DNA of 38,012 nt, taken from assembly GCA_050305935.1 (NCBI GenBank), contig JBNLGG010000041.1, forward strand, positions 1-38,012. The letters are read 5' to 3'. Shown here piece after piece: positions 7,340 through 15,860 of the stretch (within the stretch, counting starts at the first letter, position 1; every line of letters begins with the position of its first letter). Source of the DNA: CAJXNP01 sp050305935. Lineage in GTDB: Bacteria; Bacteroidota; Bacteroidia; Cytophagales; Cyclobacteriaceae. A model generated the notes under the pieces. That model did not search any database. It saw only the letters and a program-made list of their open reading frames with translations, and was not told where the DNA came from. The translations under genes and the position numbers were made by a program.

Positions 7340-10300
7340 ATGAGGCAAAGCGTTTTAGCACTTTTATTGAGCATTACTATTACACCACTTTTTGCTCAGG
7401 GAGGATATAAAAATTTTGAAAAAACGGTCGTCAGGATTATTTCTTATAAAAACGACAGCACTATTATCCAATCCGGGACAGGCTTTTTTATCGATGGGAA
7501 AAGCGCTGTGATCACTCACACTTCTGTTGTTGAAAAAGCAGATTTCGCTGTGGCGATCACACTGGACAGCACCGTTCACCGGGTGATGAGCGTTGCCGCT
7601 TATGACAAAACATCTGGAATTGTTGAATTTAACCTCGACAATACTCTTTCGGGAAAATTTACTAAGCTAAAAAAATCTGGCGGGAAGGTAGCCCCGGGAA
7701 ATGCTGGGTTGATTTACTCAAAAGAGATTCAGAAAAATGACGTTGCCAATGTCACGATAACAGAAGTAGTTCCAATTGAAACCTATGGCAATGTTTTAAA
7801 AACCAGTCATTCATTTTCCAGGGAGCATGCCGGTGCCCCCGTCATTGATAATTCAGGTAATTTAATTGCTGTTTGCATCCCAATAGAGGGGGGCTACTTT
7901 TTGTTGGATGGAAAGCATATCGAAGAGACCCCCTCCGATAATGCCCAACTCAGTGCGTTCTCAAAAAGCATCAAAAACAATGAGGATTTTTTAGCGGGAC
8001 TCCAGGCTTACACCGATGGAAACACAGAACTGTATGAAAAGCACTTGACCGCGGAGCTCGATGCCAATCCAAACAATTTAACTGCCAATTATTTATTGGG
8101 TTCCCTTCATTACGAACAAAAAAAATACGGTCTTGCGCAAAAGGAATTGACCAAAACCCTGGAGTTGAATAAAAACCTGGGAAAGGCTTATGCTTATCGC
8201 GGGTTTACTCATATGTATTATGAAAAATATGAAAATGCCCTGGCCGATTTAAACAATGCCGAAGCGCTTAATTTTAAGGAAATCGCTGTGTATGAAAACC
8301 GGGGCCTGGCAAATTACCAATTAAAAAATTACAAGGAAGCTGTCGCTGATTTTACCGCAGCGGAGAAATCAGGTAGCCAAAACCCGGAAGTTTATTATAA
8401 TCTTGGCAATGCACATTTTATCCTGGGCGGTTTTCCTGAAGCCATTGCAGCCTACGATAAGGCAGTCAACTTAAAACATCAAAGTGATCTTCTTTACAAT
8501 AACCGGGGCAAGGCGAAGTACAACCTCGGACAGGTGGAAGCCAGTATTGCAGACTATACAGAATCATTGAAACTAAACCCGGACTACGGCAAAGGTTACT
8601 TGAATCGAGGCACTTCTTATTTCGATCTGAAAAAATACGCCGAGGCTTCAAAAGACTTGACAAAAGCCAAGGAACTTGGCGCCAACAGCAAAGAGCTATA
8701 TTACATGCTGGCCCTTTCCGAATATGTGGCGCTGGATTACGACAAATCGCTGGAAAATTTTAATACCGCTGAAAGAATGGGTATGCGCGATAGCCTGATC
8801 CACTGGTACCGGGGCAATATTTTTTATTCCAAAAAAAAATATGAAGAAGCAGTGTCAGACCTATCGAAGGCAATGACAATGGGTGTCACCGACAAATCTG
8901 CCTATTCCATCCGGGGACTGAGCTACTTTAACCTACAGAAATACAATGAAGCCATTGCCGATCTGACAAAATCAATCGAAGCAGGAGAATCGAATTACAA
9001 AAATTACTCTGCCCGGGGCCAGTCATACTATCAGTTGCAGGACTATAAAACAGCGATTCCTGATCTGGAGAAGGCCATTGCCGTTGGCGAAAACAATCCA
9101 GATGTGCTGGTTTTTTTAGCACTTGCTTACTTTAACACCCACGAGTATAAATTGGCCATCAATACCTTGAACACGGCGATAGAAAAGGGCATTGCCGATG
9201 AAAACATTTATGAAAAAAGAGGAACAGCAAAGCTGAAATTGAAAAATTATGAGGGAGCAATTTCCGATCTAAACAAATCCCTTGGAATAAGACCCGGATA
9301 TCTCCCTGCCATAAAGAGTCGGGGAATCGCCTATTATAATTTGGAAAAATGGCCCGAAGCCGAGGTAGATCTGACCGCCGCTGTGAAGGAAGACAAGTCT
9401 GATGCAGAAGTTTTTTATGCCCTGGGAATCACGAGTTATTACCAGGAGAAATTCGAGGAATCGGTCACCTATCTCAATGTGGGGATGGCCAAGGGATTTA
9501 AGGAAGGCCAGGGCTACTACTGTCGTGGGAATTCAAATTACCACATTGGCCGGTATGAAGATGCTATTTATGATTTGACCAAGGCAATTGATGAAGGAGG
9601 CTATTCTGACCAGGCTTCGCACTACCACCGAGGGCGTTCTTACTATCTAATCGGGAAATACAAAGAGTCGATTTTTGATTTCAACAAGGCTATTGAGACT
9701 GGCGTAACCCAGGCGCCTATTTACCACGACCGTGGACATGCGAAATATGAAACGGGCGATTACACCGGTGCCTTGCAGGATTTCAATAAGGCCATCCAAC
9801 TGGACGCAAATTATGCTGAGGCTTATGCAAAAAGAGGGGACTGCAAGTTTCGCATCAAGGACTATCAGGATGCGATCAATGACTATGATAAATCTGTGAG
9901 CCTGGGATATGTAACTGAAATCATCTATAATAACCGGGGCAAGGCGAAATTCATGCTTGACAAATTTGAGGAATCCATTCCTGATTTTAATGAAGCCCTT
10001 GCCATGAAACCGGATTACGGACGGGCTTTTGAAAACCGGGGAACAGCTTATTATCACTTGAAAAACTGGGAGGGTGTAATGGCTGACTTCCTCGAACTTC
10101 AGAAGCTTCAGCCCCTGGAAACATATCACAATTATTATGTCGCTGAAGCTTATTTTAACCAGGAGAACTTCCCGGTGGCATTGTCCTATTACGACAAAGC
10201 CATCGCCAGTGGAATTAAAGAATCCGGCGCTTTTCAAAACAGGGGAATCTGTTATGTTAAAAATCAGGAGTATGATGCGGCTATTAAGGATTTTAGCGCC

Positions 10301-10768
10301 GCTTTGCAACTGGGCAAAGGATCTGCGGAAGCTTATACTGCCAGGGCGGAGGCTTATATTTATATGAATGATTTTGAGTCTGCTCTGGCGGATCTTGATG
10401 CAGCTATCAAACTCGGAGAAAACAACGTCAAAAGCTTTTACAATCGGGCGATCGTCAGGGAAGATTTGGGCAAATATGATTTGGCGATTGAAGATTACAC
10501 CAAAGTCCTCCAGATCGAACCCAATGATGCCCTCGCCTTGTTTAACCGGGCCAATTGTTATGCACAGAAAGACGACCTGGCGAGGGCGGTAATGGACCTC
10601 AAAAAAGCGGTTGAACTACAACCTGACAATGTAGATTACCTCCGATCACTTGGCAACACAAAATATCAATTAAATGAATTGGATGACGATCCCTGCAGCA
10701 ACTGGGTAAAAGCGGCAGAAATGGGAGATCGTAAATCGGCTTTTGCTGCTGACCGGTACTGTAAATAA
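7340..10768 (+). CDS. Exported TPR-array protein with an N-terminal catalytically dead trypsin-like domain
   Basis: The chosen start gives signal peptide MRQSVLALLLSITITPLFAQ and a 1142-residue protein. The open frame from 7148 adds 64 residues read through the inverted repeat. Residues about 25-190 look like a trypsin/DegP-like fold: SGTGFFIDGKSAVITHTSVV, then KTSGIVEFNLD, then HAGAPVIDNSGNLIAV. The usual catalytic positions are replaced: His of TNxHV reads Ser (about 62), Asp of the DLAVL strand reads Gly (about 93), Ser of GNSGGP reads Ala (about 164). From about residue 210 to the end run roughly two dozen TPR units with the core (A/N)xxxLGxxxYxxxxYxxAIxDxxKA. It probably is a periplasmic or surface scaffold. 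The ligand is unknown. The next gene is an orphan ABC ATPase, 80 bp away. Confidence 0.85.
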   Translation: MRQSVLALLLSITITPLFAQGGYKNFEKTVVRIISYKNDSTIIQSGTGFFIDGKSAVITHTSVVEKADFAVAITLDSTVHRVMSVAAYDKTSGIVEFNLDNTLSGKFTKLKKSGGKVAPGNAGLIYSKEIQKNDVANVTITEVVPIETYGNVLKTSHSFSREHAGAPVIDNSGNLIAVCIPIEGGYFLLDGKHIEETPSDNAQLSAFSKSIKNNEDFLAGLQAYTDGNTELYEKHLTAELDANPNNLTANYLLGSLHYEQKKYGLAQKELTKTLELNKNLGKAYAYRGFTHMYYEKYENALADLNNAEALNFKEIAVYENRGLANYQLKNYKEAVADFTAAEKSGSQNPEVYYNLGNAHFILGGFPEAIAAYDKAVNLKHQSDLLYNNRGKAKYNLGQVEASIADYTESLKLNPDYGKGYLNRGTSYFDLKKYAEASKDLTKAKELGANSKELYYMLALSEYVALDYDKSLENFNTAERMGMRDSLIHWYRGNIFYSKKKYEEAVSDLSKAMTMGVTDKSAYSIRGLSYFNLQKYNEAIADLTKSIEAGESNYKNYSARGQSYYQLQDYKTAIPDLEKAIAVGENNPDVLVFLALAYFNTHEYKLAINTLNTAIEKGIADENIYEKRGTAKLKLKNYEGAISDLNKSLGIRPGYLPAIKSRGIAYYNLEKWPEAEVDLTAAVKEDKSDAEVFYALGITSYYQEKFEESVTYLNVGMAKGFKEGQGYYCRGNSNYHIGRYEDAIYDLTKAIDEGGYSDQASHYHRGRSYYLIGKYKESIFDFNKAIETGVTQAPIYHDRGHAKYETGDYTGALQDFNKAIQLDANYAEAYAKRGDCKFRIKDYQDAINDYDKSVSLGYVTEIIYNNRGKAKFMLDKFEESIPDFNEALAMKPDYGRAFENRGTAYYHLKNWEGVMADFLELQKLQPLETYHNYYVAEAYFNQENFPVALSYYDKAIASGIKESGAFQNRGICYVKNQEYDAAIKDFSAALQLGKGSAEAYTARAEAYIYMNDFESALADLDAAIKLGENNVKSFYNRAIVREDLGKYDLAIEDYTKVLQIEPNDALALFNRANCYAQKDDLARAVMDLKKAVELQPDNVDYLRSLGNTKYQLNELDDDPCSNWVKAAEMGDRKSAFAADRYCK

Positions 10769-10848
10769 AATAAACCCCGTTAGCGTAAAAAAAATTCAGA
10801 TTGAGAAAATTATCGGTTACTTAGTAAAAAATTATCAACCAGAGCCTA

Positions 10849-11568
10849 ATGAATACCAAAATCATAGAAACCAATTCCATTTCCAGAAAATACATCATGG
10901 GCAGTGAGGTAGTTCATGCATTACAGTCCATTTCAATCGATATATTTAAAGGTGAATATGTGGCATTTATGGGGCCATCAGGGTCAGGAAAATCCACCCT
11001 GATGAATATCATCGGATGCCTGGATTCCCCCACCGGGGGCGAGTACCACCTGAATGGTAAGGATGTGAGCAACATGACAGAAAATGAGCTCGCCGAGATC
11101 AGGAATAAGGAAATCGGGTTCGTCTTTCAGACATTTAACCTTCTACCAAGAGCTTCATCTTTGGAAAATGTAGCCCTACCTCTTGTGTATGCAGGCTTTA
11201 ATAAATCAGATCGCGAGGAAAGGGCGATGGAAATCCTGAATAATGTAGGCCTGGGAGACAGGGCTTTGCACAAGCCAAATGAACTTTCCGGAGGGCAGAG
11301 ACAACGTGTGGCCATTGCCCGGGCGCTGGTGAACAACCCCAGTATTATTTTAGCGGATGAGCCGACGGGAAATCTTGATTCTAAAACGTCCTATGAAATT
11401 ATGGATCTGTTTGAAAAGCTACATGAACTGGGAAATACGATCATTATGGTAACCCACGAGGACGACATTGCCCATTATGCCCACCGAATAGTACGGTTAA
11501 AGGACGGGCTGATTGAACGGGACGAAAAAAATGAAAATATCATTAAGGCCGGGCTGATCATGAAATAG
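10849..11568 (+). CDS. ABC transporter ATPase, LolD/MacB type
   Basis: A 239-residue nucleotide-binding subunit: Walker A GPSGSGKST (42-50), Q-loop FVFQTFNLLP, signature LSGGQRQRVAIARAL (146-160), Walker B IILADEPTGNLD (166-177) and switch His in MVTHEDD. The TFNLLP Q-loop and the NLDSKT continuation are typical of the MacB/LolD/FtsE-like group, which works with FtsX-type permeases in lipoprotein release, macrolide efflux or mechanotransmission. No permease is adjacent: the upstream gene is the TPR protein and the downstream gene is an adenosyltransferase. Its permease must be encoded elsewhere. No SD sequence precedes the ATG. Confidence 0.92.
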   Translation: MNTKIIETNSISRKYIMGSEVVHALQSISIDIFKGEYVAFMGPSGSGKSTLMNIIGCLDSPTGGEYHLNGKDVSNMTENELAEIRNKEIGFVFQTFNLLPRASSLENVALPLVYAGFNKSDREERAMEILNNVGLGDRALHKPNELSGGQRQRVAIARALVNNPSIILADEPTGNLDSKTSYEIMDLFEKLHELGNTIIMVTHEDDIAHYAHRIVRLKDGLIERDEKNENIIKAGLIMK

Positions 11569-11707
11569 CCAGTCACAAATTTCCCGATCACATTCCATTA
11601 ACCCTTTGACTTGTTTTAAGAAACCTAACATGATCCGTCAGTTGGCGGAACACAAAGAGTGATGATTTTCGCAGAAAAAGCAGTTTTTGAACGATATGAA
11701 ATCGACA

Positions 11708-11753
11708 TTAAATATTCACCCTTTTATTCCACCCACCAAGGATGAATATTTAA
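11708..11753. repeat. 14-bp inverted repeat before the adenosyltransferase gene
   Basis: TTAAATATTCACCC (from 11708) and GGATGAATATTTAA (ending 11753) are complementary with one mismatch across an 18-bp spacer. It lies 55-100 bp upstream of the gene at 11808. It may be an operator dyad or part of a transcript end for the ABC gene, but no U-tract follows. Confidence 0.4.
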
Positions 11754-11756
11754 TCA

Positions 11757-11774
11757 TCCCGAAAGCTTTCGGGA
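11757..11774. repeat. Perfect 18-bp palindrome TCCCGAAAGCTTTCGGGA
   Basis: The palindrome is perfect and GC-capped, with no loop, directly after the 14-bp inverted repeat. It could be an extragenic palindromic repeat, a dimeric-regulator site or a hairpin in the leader of the adenosyltransferase gene. Nothing in the sequence decides between these. Confidence 0.4.
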
Positions 11775-11807
11775 CCATCTGACCTTTGAAAAACAAATTA
11801 TATATAG

Positions 11808-12362
11808 ATGAAAATTTATACAAAAACAGGTGATCAAGGGGGAACTTCCTTATTTGGAGGTACCAGGGTACCTAAGAACGATGATCGCCTGATCGCTTAT
11901 GGCACGATTGACGAACTAAACTCTTTTGTGGGATTAGTGCGGGACGTAACAGTCGATGAGAAAAGGCGGATATTGCTGCTCTCCATACAAGAAAATTTAT
12001 TCGTCATCGCATCGGCGCTCGCCGCGGAAAATGAAAAGGCACAGTCGTTTGTTCCAAAATTAGAAGAAACGGCGATACGAACATTGGAGGAGGAGATTGA
12101 CGCCATGGTGGATGAAGTTCCACCATTGACGACCTTTATCCTGCCAGGAGGCCATGTCCATGTTTCCTATTGCCATATCTCACGAACAGTATGCAGAAGA
12201 GCCGAAAGAGAAACAATCAGCCTTTCCCAAAAAGTCGGGGTTGATCAAAATATCATCATGTACCTGAATCGATTGTCCGACTATTTATTTGTTCTTGCCC
12301 GTAAGATAGGACATGAACTTGGTGTGGAAGAAGTGAAGTGGAAAGGGAAAAAGCAATTATAA
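11808..12362 (+). CDS. Cob(I)yrinic acid a,c-diamide adenosyltransferase, PduO type
   Basis: A 184-residue protein of normal PduO/MMAB length. The N-terminal ATP-binding segment MKIYTKTGDQGGTSLFGGTR, the YGTIDELNSFVG motif, FILPGGHVHVSYCHISRTVCRRAER with the conserved Arg-rich helix, and MYLNRLSDYLFVLAR are all family signatures. It transfers the 5'-deoxyadenosyl group of ATP to cob(I)alamin, making coenzyme B12. No other cobalamin gene is adjacent, so it probably serves salvage for B12-dependent enzymes encoded elsewhere. The ATG is preceded by an A/T leader without an SD sequence. No B12 riboswitch is visible in the 240-bp upstream region. Confidence 0.93.
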   Translation: MKIYTKTGDQGGTSLFGGTRVPKNDDRLIAYGTIDELNSFVGLVRDVTVDEKRRILLLSIQENLFVIASALAAENEKAQSFVPKLEETAIRTLEEEIDAMVDEVPPLTTFILPGGHVHVSYCHISRTVCRRAERETISLSQKVGVDQNIIMYLNRLSDYLFVLARKIGHELGVEEVKWKGKKQL

Positions 12363-12379
12363 AACCACAGAATATTTTG

Positions 12380-12387
12380 TTATTTTT
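12380..12387 (+). promoter_or_regulatory. TAnnTTTG promoter element of ilvE
   Basis: TATTTTTG matches the Bacteroidota -7 consensus exactly and ends 36 bp before the ilvE ATG, so ilvE probably has its own promoter although the preceding gene stops only 61 bp upstream. Confidence 0.45.
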
Positions 12388-12423
12388 GCATGCTCTAATA
12401 TTGGCAATGACCGCTTTATAAAA

Positions 12424-13488
12424 ATGGTAGATACTATTAACATCGATTACAGACTAACTAACGAATCAAAGCTCGAGGGAGTAGATTTCAGCAACATCGT
12501 TTTTGGCCGTGTTTATTCGGACCACATGTTTATGGCCGACTATGCAAATGGTCAATGGAATAATTACAAGATTGAGCCTTATGATTTGATTTCCTTCTAC
12601 CCCGGAAGCGCCATCCTCCATTATGCCCAATCGGTTTTTGAAGGATTAAAAGCCTACAAAAGTGAATCGGGGGATGTGTTGGTTTTCAGACCTGAAATGA
12701 ACTTCAAACGAATGAATTTATCTGCGAAAAGGATATGCATTCCTGAAATTCCGGAGGAGGTTTTTATGGGCGGAATGACCGAACTGTTGAAAATTGATAA
12801 AAACTGGGTACCTGGTTTACCGGGTACATCCTTATATATCCGACCTTTCGCCTTTGCCCTGGATGAATACATTGGAATTCGCCCGTCTGACACCTACAAG
12901 TTTATGATATTTACCTGTCCGGTGGGACCATATTATTCCAAGCCGGTTAAGGTAATGATCGAAACCAATTTTACACGGGCAGTTGAAGGCGGTACCGGCT
13001 TCGCAAAAGCTGCGGGAAACTATGCCGCTTCTTTATACCCGGCTAAAATTGCCCATGAAAAAGGTTATGATCAATTGATCTGGACTGATGGCAAAGAGCA
13101 CAAGTATATTGAGGAGGCCGGCACGATGAATATCATTTTTGTGATAGGCGATACGGTGGTAACTGCTGAAACGGGCGATTCTATCCTTAGTGGAATTACC
13201 AGGGATAGTGTGTTAACCCTGGCCAGGGATTGGGGCATGAAGGTAGAAGAACGAAAGGTTTCGGTGGAAGAAATAATTGATGCCTGTAAGTCAGGTCAAT
13301 TAAAAGAAGCCTTTGGAGCAGGAACCGCGGCTACCATCGCCCACATTGACAGCATTGGTTACAATGGAATAGACTATAAATTAAGCCCGGTAAGAGACAG
13401 GGAGTTTTCACTTAATGTGCTTAAAACATTAGATGACATCCGAACAGGCCGGGTAGATGATAAATACGGTTGGGTTTATAAGCTCTAA
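12424..13488 (+). CDS. ilvE: Branched-chain amino acid aminotransferase
   Basis: A 354-residue class IV PLP aminotransferase. It has the BCAT-II/eukaryote-like length and motifs: HYAQSVFEGLKAYK, SLYIRPFAFALDEYIGI, the PLP-lysine segment GGTGFAKAAGNYAASL (K195 by comparison with mitochondrial BCAT), YDQLIWTDGKEHKYIEEAG, TMNIIFV and the phosphate-binding SGITRDSVLTLA. C-terminal EAFGAGTAATIAHID is also typical. It transfers the amino group between glutamate and the 2-oxo acids of leucine, isoleucine and valine in the cytosol. No ilv biosynthetic genes are nearby. The leader is A-rich and lacks an SD sequence. Confidence 0.95.
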   Translation: MVDTINIDYRLTNESKLEGVDFSNIVFGRVYSDHMFMADYANGQWNNYKIEPYDLISFYPGSAILHYAQSVFEGLKAYKSESGDVLVFRPEMNFKRMNLSAKRICIPEIPEEVFMGGMTELLKIDKNWVPGLPGTSLYIRPFAFALDEYIGIRPSDTYKFMIFTCPVGPYYSKPVKVMIETNFTRAVEGGTGFAKAAGNYAASLYPAKIAHEKGYDQLIWTDGKEHKYIEEAGTMNIIFVIGDTVVTAETGDSILSGITRDSVLTLARDWGMKVEERKVSVEEIIDACKSGQLKEAFGAGTAATIAHIDSIGYNGIDYKLSPVRDREFSLNVLKTLDDIRTGRVDDKYGWVYKL

Positions 13489-13519
13489 CCATTTATTTAA
13501 ATCAGCCAAAAACCAATAA

Positions 13520-14026
13520 ATGAAAGTAGGTGCTTTTTTAGGACTTTTATTGCTAATGGTCAGTACAAACCTGATGGCGCAAAATGTGCTGATGCTGGAA
13601 AAGACGGGCACAAACAAAAAGGCGATCTACAAATCCGGGGAAGAAATAAAGTACAAGCTGAAGGGTGAGGATCATTTTCGCCAGGACTACATCGTTTCCA
13701 TCAAGGATAGCAGTATTGTTTTTCATTATAATAAATTCAATCTGGAAGAAATCGCAGAGATTGATATCAGAAAGAAAAATTTTATCAACATCAATTTAAA
13801 AAGCATCGGTACCATGATGCAAATCGCCGGGGCCTCTTACATCGTTATTGACCAATTTAACAAAACCGTGGTTCGGGACCAGCAATGGGAATTTGACCAG
13901 GATGTATGGATTACCGGAGCAGTGATATTCGCGGCCGGAACTGTCGTGAAATTTTTGCACACAAAAAAATTCAAAGTGGGTGGCCGCTATAAATTGCGGA
14001 TCATTAATATCAACTACATTTATTAA
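13520..14026 (+). CDS. Exported/membrane protein of unknown function
   Basis: A 168-residue protein with signal peptide MKVGAFLGLLLLMVSTNLMAQ. A beta-rich stretch follows (KAIYKSGEEIKYKLKGEDHF, DYIVSIKDSSIVFHYNKF), then two weak hydrophobic segments around MMQIAGASYIVIDQF and VWITGAVIFAAGTVVKFL and a basic tail. I recognise no catalytic motif or named domain. Small proteins with this plan are common in Bacteroidota. It begins 31 bp after ilvE and ends 12 bp before prfB, so it may be transcribed with both. Confidence 0.7.
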   Translation: MKVGAFLGLLLLMVSTNLMAQNVLMLEKTGTNKKAIYKSGEEIKYKLKGEDHFRQDYIVSIKDSSIVFHYNKFNLEEIAEIDIRKKNFININLKSIGTMMQIAGASYIVIDQFNKTVVRDQQWEFDQDVWITGAVIFAAGTVVKFLHTKKFKVGGRYKLRIININYIY

Positions 14027-14038
14027 TTTCATTTACAC

Positions 14039-15119
14039 ATGACCATTGAACAATTCAGGGATTTGAAGGCTCGCGTTAATGCCTTGAGGAGGTTTCTTTG
14101 ACTTCGATAACAAGGTGAAAGAAATCGAGGAAGAAGAGCTGCTCACCGCACAGCCGGGTTTTTGGGAAAATCCACAAGAAGCAGAAAAAGTAATGAAAAG
14201 CCTCCGGTCTAAAAAATACTGGACGGTTAGTTTTGATGAACTTCAAAAAGGCTTTGACGATTTTGAAACACTCTGGGAATTTTATGAAGGGGACGAAGTC
14301 TCTGAAGATGAAATCCTGGGTGAGTTTTTAAAAATAGAGAAGCTTGTTGAAGAGTTGGAGTTTAAGAAGATGCTAAGCAACGAGGAAGATCAGCTTAGCG
14401 CCATGATGGAGATCAACCCGGGTGCAGGCGGTACAGAAAGCAATGACTGGGCAGAAATGCTCATGCGGATGTACATTATGTGGGGCGAAAAAAATGGCTA
14501 CAAAGTAAAAGAAGTGTATTACCAACCAGGGGAAGTTGCCGGTCTAAAGTCAGCTACACTGGAATTTGAGGGAGAATTTGCCTATGGATATTTGAAGTCA
14601 GAAATTGGCGTCCACCGGCTGGTGCGAATTTCTCCATTTGATTCCGGGGGGCGAAGACATACATCCTTTGCTTCCATATTTGTCTACCCCGTTGTGGATG
14701 ATAGCATTAATATCGAAATCAACCCGGCAGACATAAGCTGGGACACTTTTAGGTCAGGGGGAGCAGGCGGTCAGAATGTAAACAAAGTAGAGACAGCCGT
14801 TCGGTTAAAACATGCCCCATCGGGTTTAGTAATAGAATGCCAGCAGGAACGTTCGCAGCTCCAGAACAAAGAACGCGCAATAAATATGCTTAAGTCCAAG
14901 CTGTATCAGCTTGAACTGGACAAGAAAAACGAGGCGCGCGCAAAAGTGGAAAGCTCAAAACTTCGCATAGATTTTGGCTCGCAGATTAGGAACTATGTGC
15001 TACATCCGTACAAATTGATTAAGGACAATCGCACTGGTGTAGAAAGAACCGATGTTCAAAGCGTACTAGACGGTGACCTGGATGAATTTATAAAGGCGTT
15101 CCTGATGAACCAGAATTAA
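14039..15119 (+). CDS. prfB: Peptide chain release factor 2, expressed by programmed +1 frameshift
   Basis: Frame 1 starts at ATG 14039 and runs 20 codons to an in-frame UGA at 14099-14101. A +1 shift at CUU joins 14039-14098 to 14100-15119, giving 359 residues (MTIEQFRDLKARVNALRRFL then DFDNK...), the normal RF2 length. The downstream frame alone would start at a GTG (14115) and lose the N-terminus. RF2 features are the SPF tripeptide in RISPFDSGG (about 198-200), which reads UGA/UAA, and GGQ in SGGAGGQNVNKVET (about 243-245), which triggers peptidyl-tRNA hydrolysis. RF2 shortage slows reading of the UGA and raises frameshifting, so the protein regulates its own synthesis. Its stop overlaps the GNAT remnant's stop on the other strand. 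Confidence 0.96.
14087..14102 (+). promoter_or_regulatory. prfB +1 frameshift signal
   Basis: AGGAGG (14087-14092), a 3-nt spacer TTT, slippery CTT, then TGAC (14099-14102). The order, the 3-nt spacing between the SD-like element and CUU, and the UGA-C context reproduce the known bacterial prfB signal. The AGGAGG is a full SD sequence, although gene starts in this window lack one. Confidence 0.95.
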
Positions 15120-15250
15120 GATTTCATCCATTCAAAGGTACTGTAATGATCATTTTTCATGCCCAGGTGAGCGTATATCTCCTGGGCATTTTTGTTGGTG
15201 TGATCCACATATAAACGCAGGCTACGAATATTTTGGCCTTTGTTAATTTT
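15116..15250 (-). pseudogene. GNAT acetyltransferase, 3' remnant
   Basis: The minus strand reads 42 codons ending in TAA at 15118-15116: NKGQNIRSLRLYVDHTN, then KNAQEIYAHLGMKNDHYSTF and EWMKS. This is the C-terminal acetyl-CoA-binding end of a GNAT N-acetyltransferase (Asn ... A...Y..LGM pattern). No start and no N-terminal two-thirds are present. Upstream, the sequence switches at about 15248 to a metalloprotease remnant. Its stop overlaps that of prfB on the opposite strand by 2 bp. The remnant was probably left by a deletion or recombination. Its intact source is not in the window. Confidence 0.75.
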
Positions 15251-15341
15251 GCATGCCGGGTTATCATATTATCTCTCCACATGTTCCATGATGGGGCACC
15301 TCTTAACCCCTGTTCTACTTGTTGATGGTATAGCCTGAATT
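15248..15341 (-). pseudogene. 3' remnant of a paralogue of the metalloprotease at 15861-16604
   Basis: This segment aligns with about 15908-15998, near the 3' end of the metalloprotease gene, at roughly 85-90% identity by eye. In the corresponding frame it keeps GLRGAPSWNMWRDNMITRH (intact gene: GLRGAATWNMWRDNMISRH), and upstream GYTI is offset by a 1-nt deletion near 15325. The substitutions A/P, T/S and S/T suggest a diverged paralogue rather than a fresh duplication. The homology ends at the Arg-His codons, where the GNAT remnant begins. Confidence 0.8.
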
Positions 15342-15424
15342 ATTGCTAAGAATATTTTTTTTTGTTTAAATGGAAAGTGGTTCAGTCTAATACCAAACCG
15401 CTTTCACTGCACTTTATGAGAATA

Positions 15425-15856
15425 CTAATTGACTATTTCTTCCGCATTTTCATAATCTTCCTCGGTGAAGGTAAACAGATATAGCTCGTTATTAATGATT
15501 TCGTAATCTGATCCAACTAAGATATTTCTATTAGTGGGTGGGATAGCCATTACAAAGTCATCGGAGTAATAAAGTTGTCGTTTTTCATTATTAAAAAGCA
15601 CAATGATTGAATCTGCACCTAAAGCGCCTCCTGCACTTAGGGCTGATCCGGCACCATTATCCGTCGAACCTTCAAAAATTAAGCCTTCTCCTATGATATG
15701 TCGCGTTTGCTGGAATATCCCAAAGGAATAGAATTCCATTTTTATTTCGTGGGAAGTTCCGTTTTCTAGTCTGTATGTTCTGGTTGTGACCTCAGAAGCA
15801 CAATTTTGCAGCAAACACAAGACCATACAAACACCAATAATTTTCATCGTTTTCAT
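15425..15856 (-). CDS. Small lipoprotein of unknown function
   Basis: The start is taken at ATG 15856 (MKTMKIIGVCMVLCLLQNC), 4 nt after the metalloprotease stop. A longer frame to 15886 would overlap that gene. The lipobox LLQNC ends in the lipidated Cys. The mature part has a beta-rich pattern (TRTYRLENGTSHEIKMEFYS), a small Gly/Ala turn NGAGSALSAGGALGADS and an acidic C-terminus. I recognise no named family. The tight spacing with the metalloprotease gene suggests co-expression and perhaps a shared function at the envelope. Confidence 0.7.
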   Translation of the reverse strand: MKTMKIIGVCMVLCLLQNCASEVTTRTYRLENGTSHEIKMEFYSFGIFQQTRHIIGEGLIFEGSTDNGAGSALSAGGALGADSIIVLFNNEKRQLYYSDDFVMAIPPTNRNILVGSDYEIINNELYLFTFTEEDYENAEEIVN

Positions 15857-15860
15857 TTTT

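Noticed and set aside
8100..10700. Direct repeats in the TPR gene as a CRISPR or tandem DNA repeat
   Set aside because: The repeats are at protein level (34-residue TPR period) with diverged DNA.
14115..15119. prfB as a simple gene from GTG 14115
   Set aside because: The upstream ATG frame with AGGAGG-TTT-CTT-TGA-C shows the standard programmed frameshift and restores the normal N-terminus.
15354..15412. Inverted repeat GAAAGTGGTT/AACCGCTTTC beside a T-run as a terminator
   Set aside because: The T-run precedes the stem on the plus strand and is an A-run on the minus strand, so it fits neither direction; the stem also has a mismatch on the minus strand.
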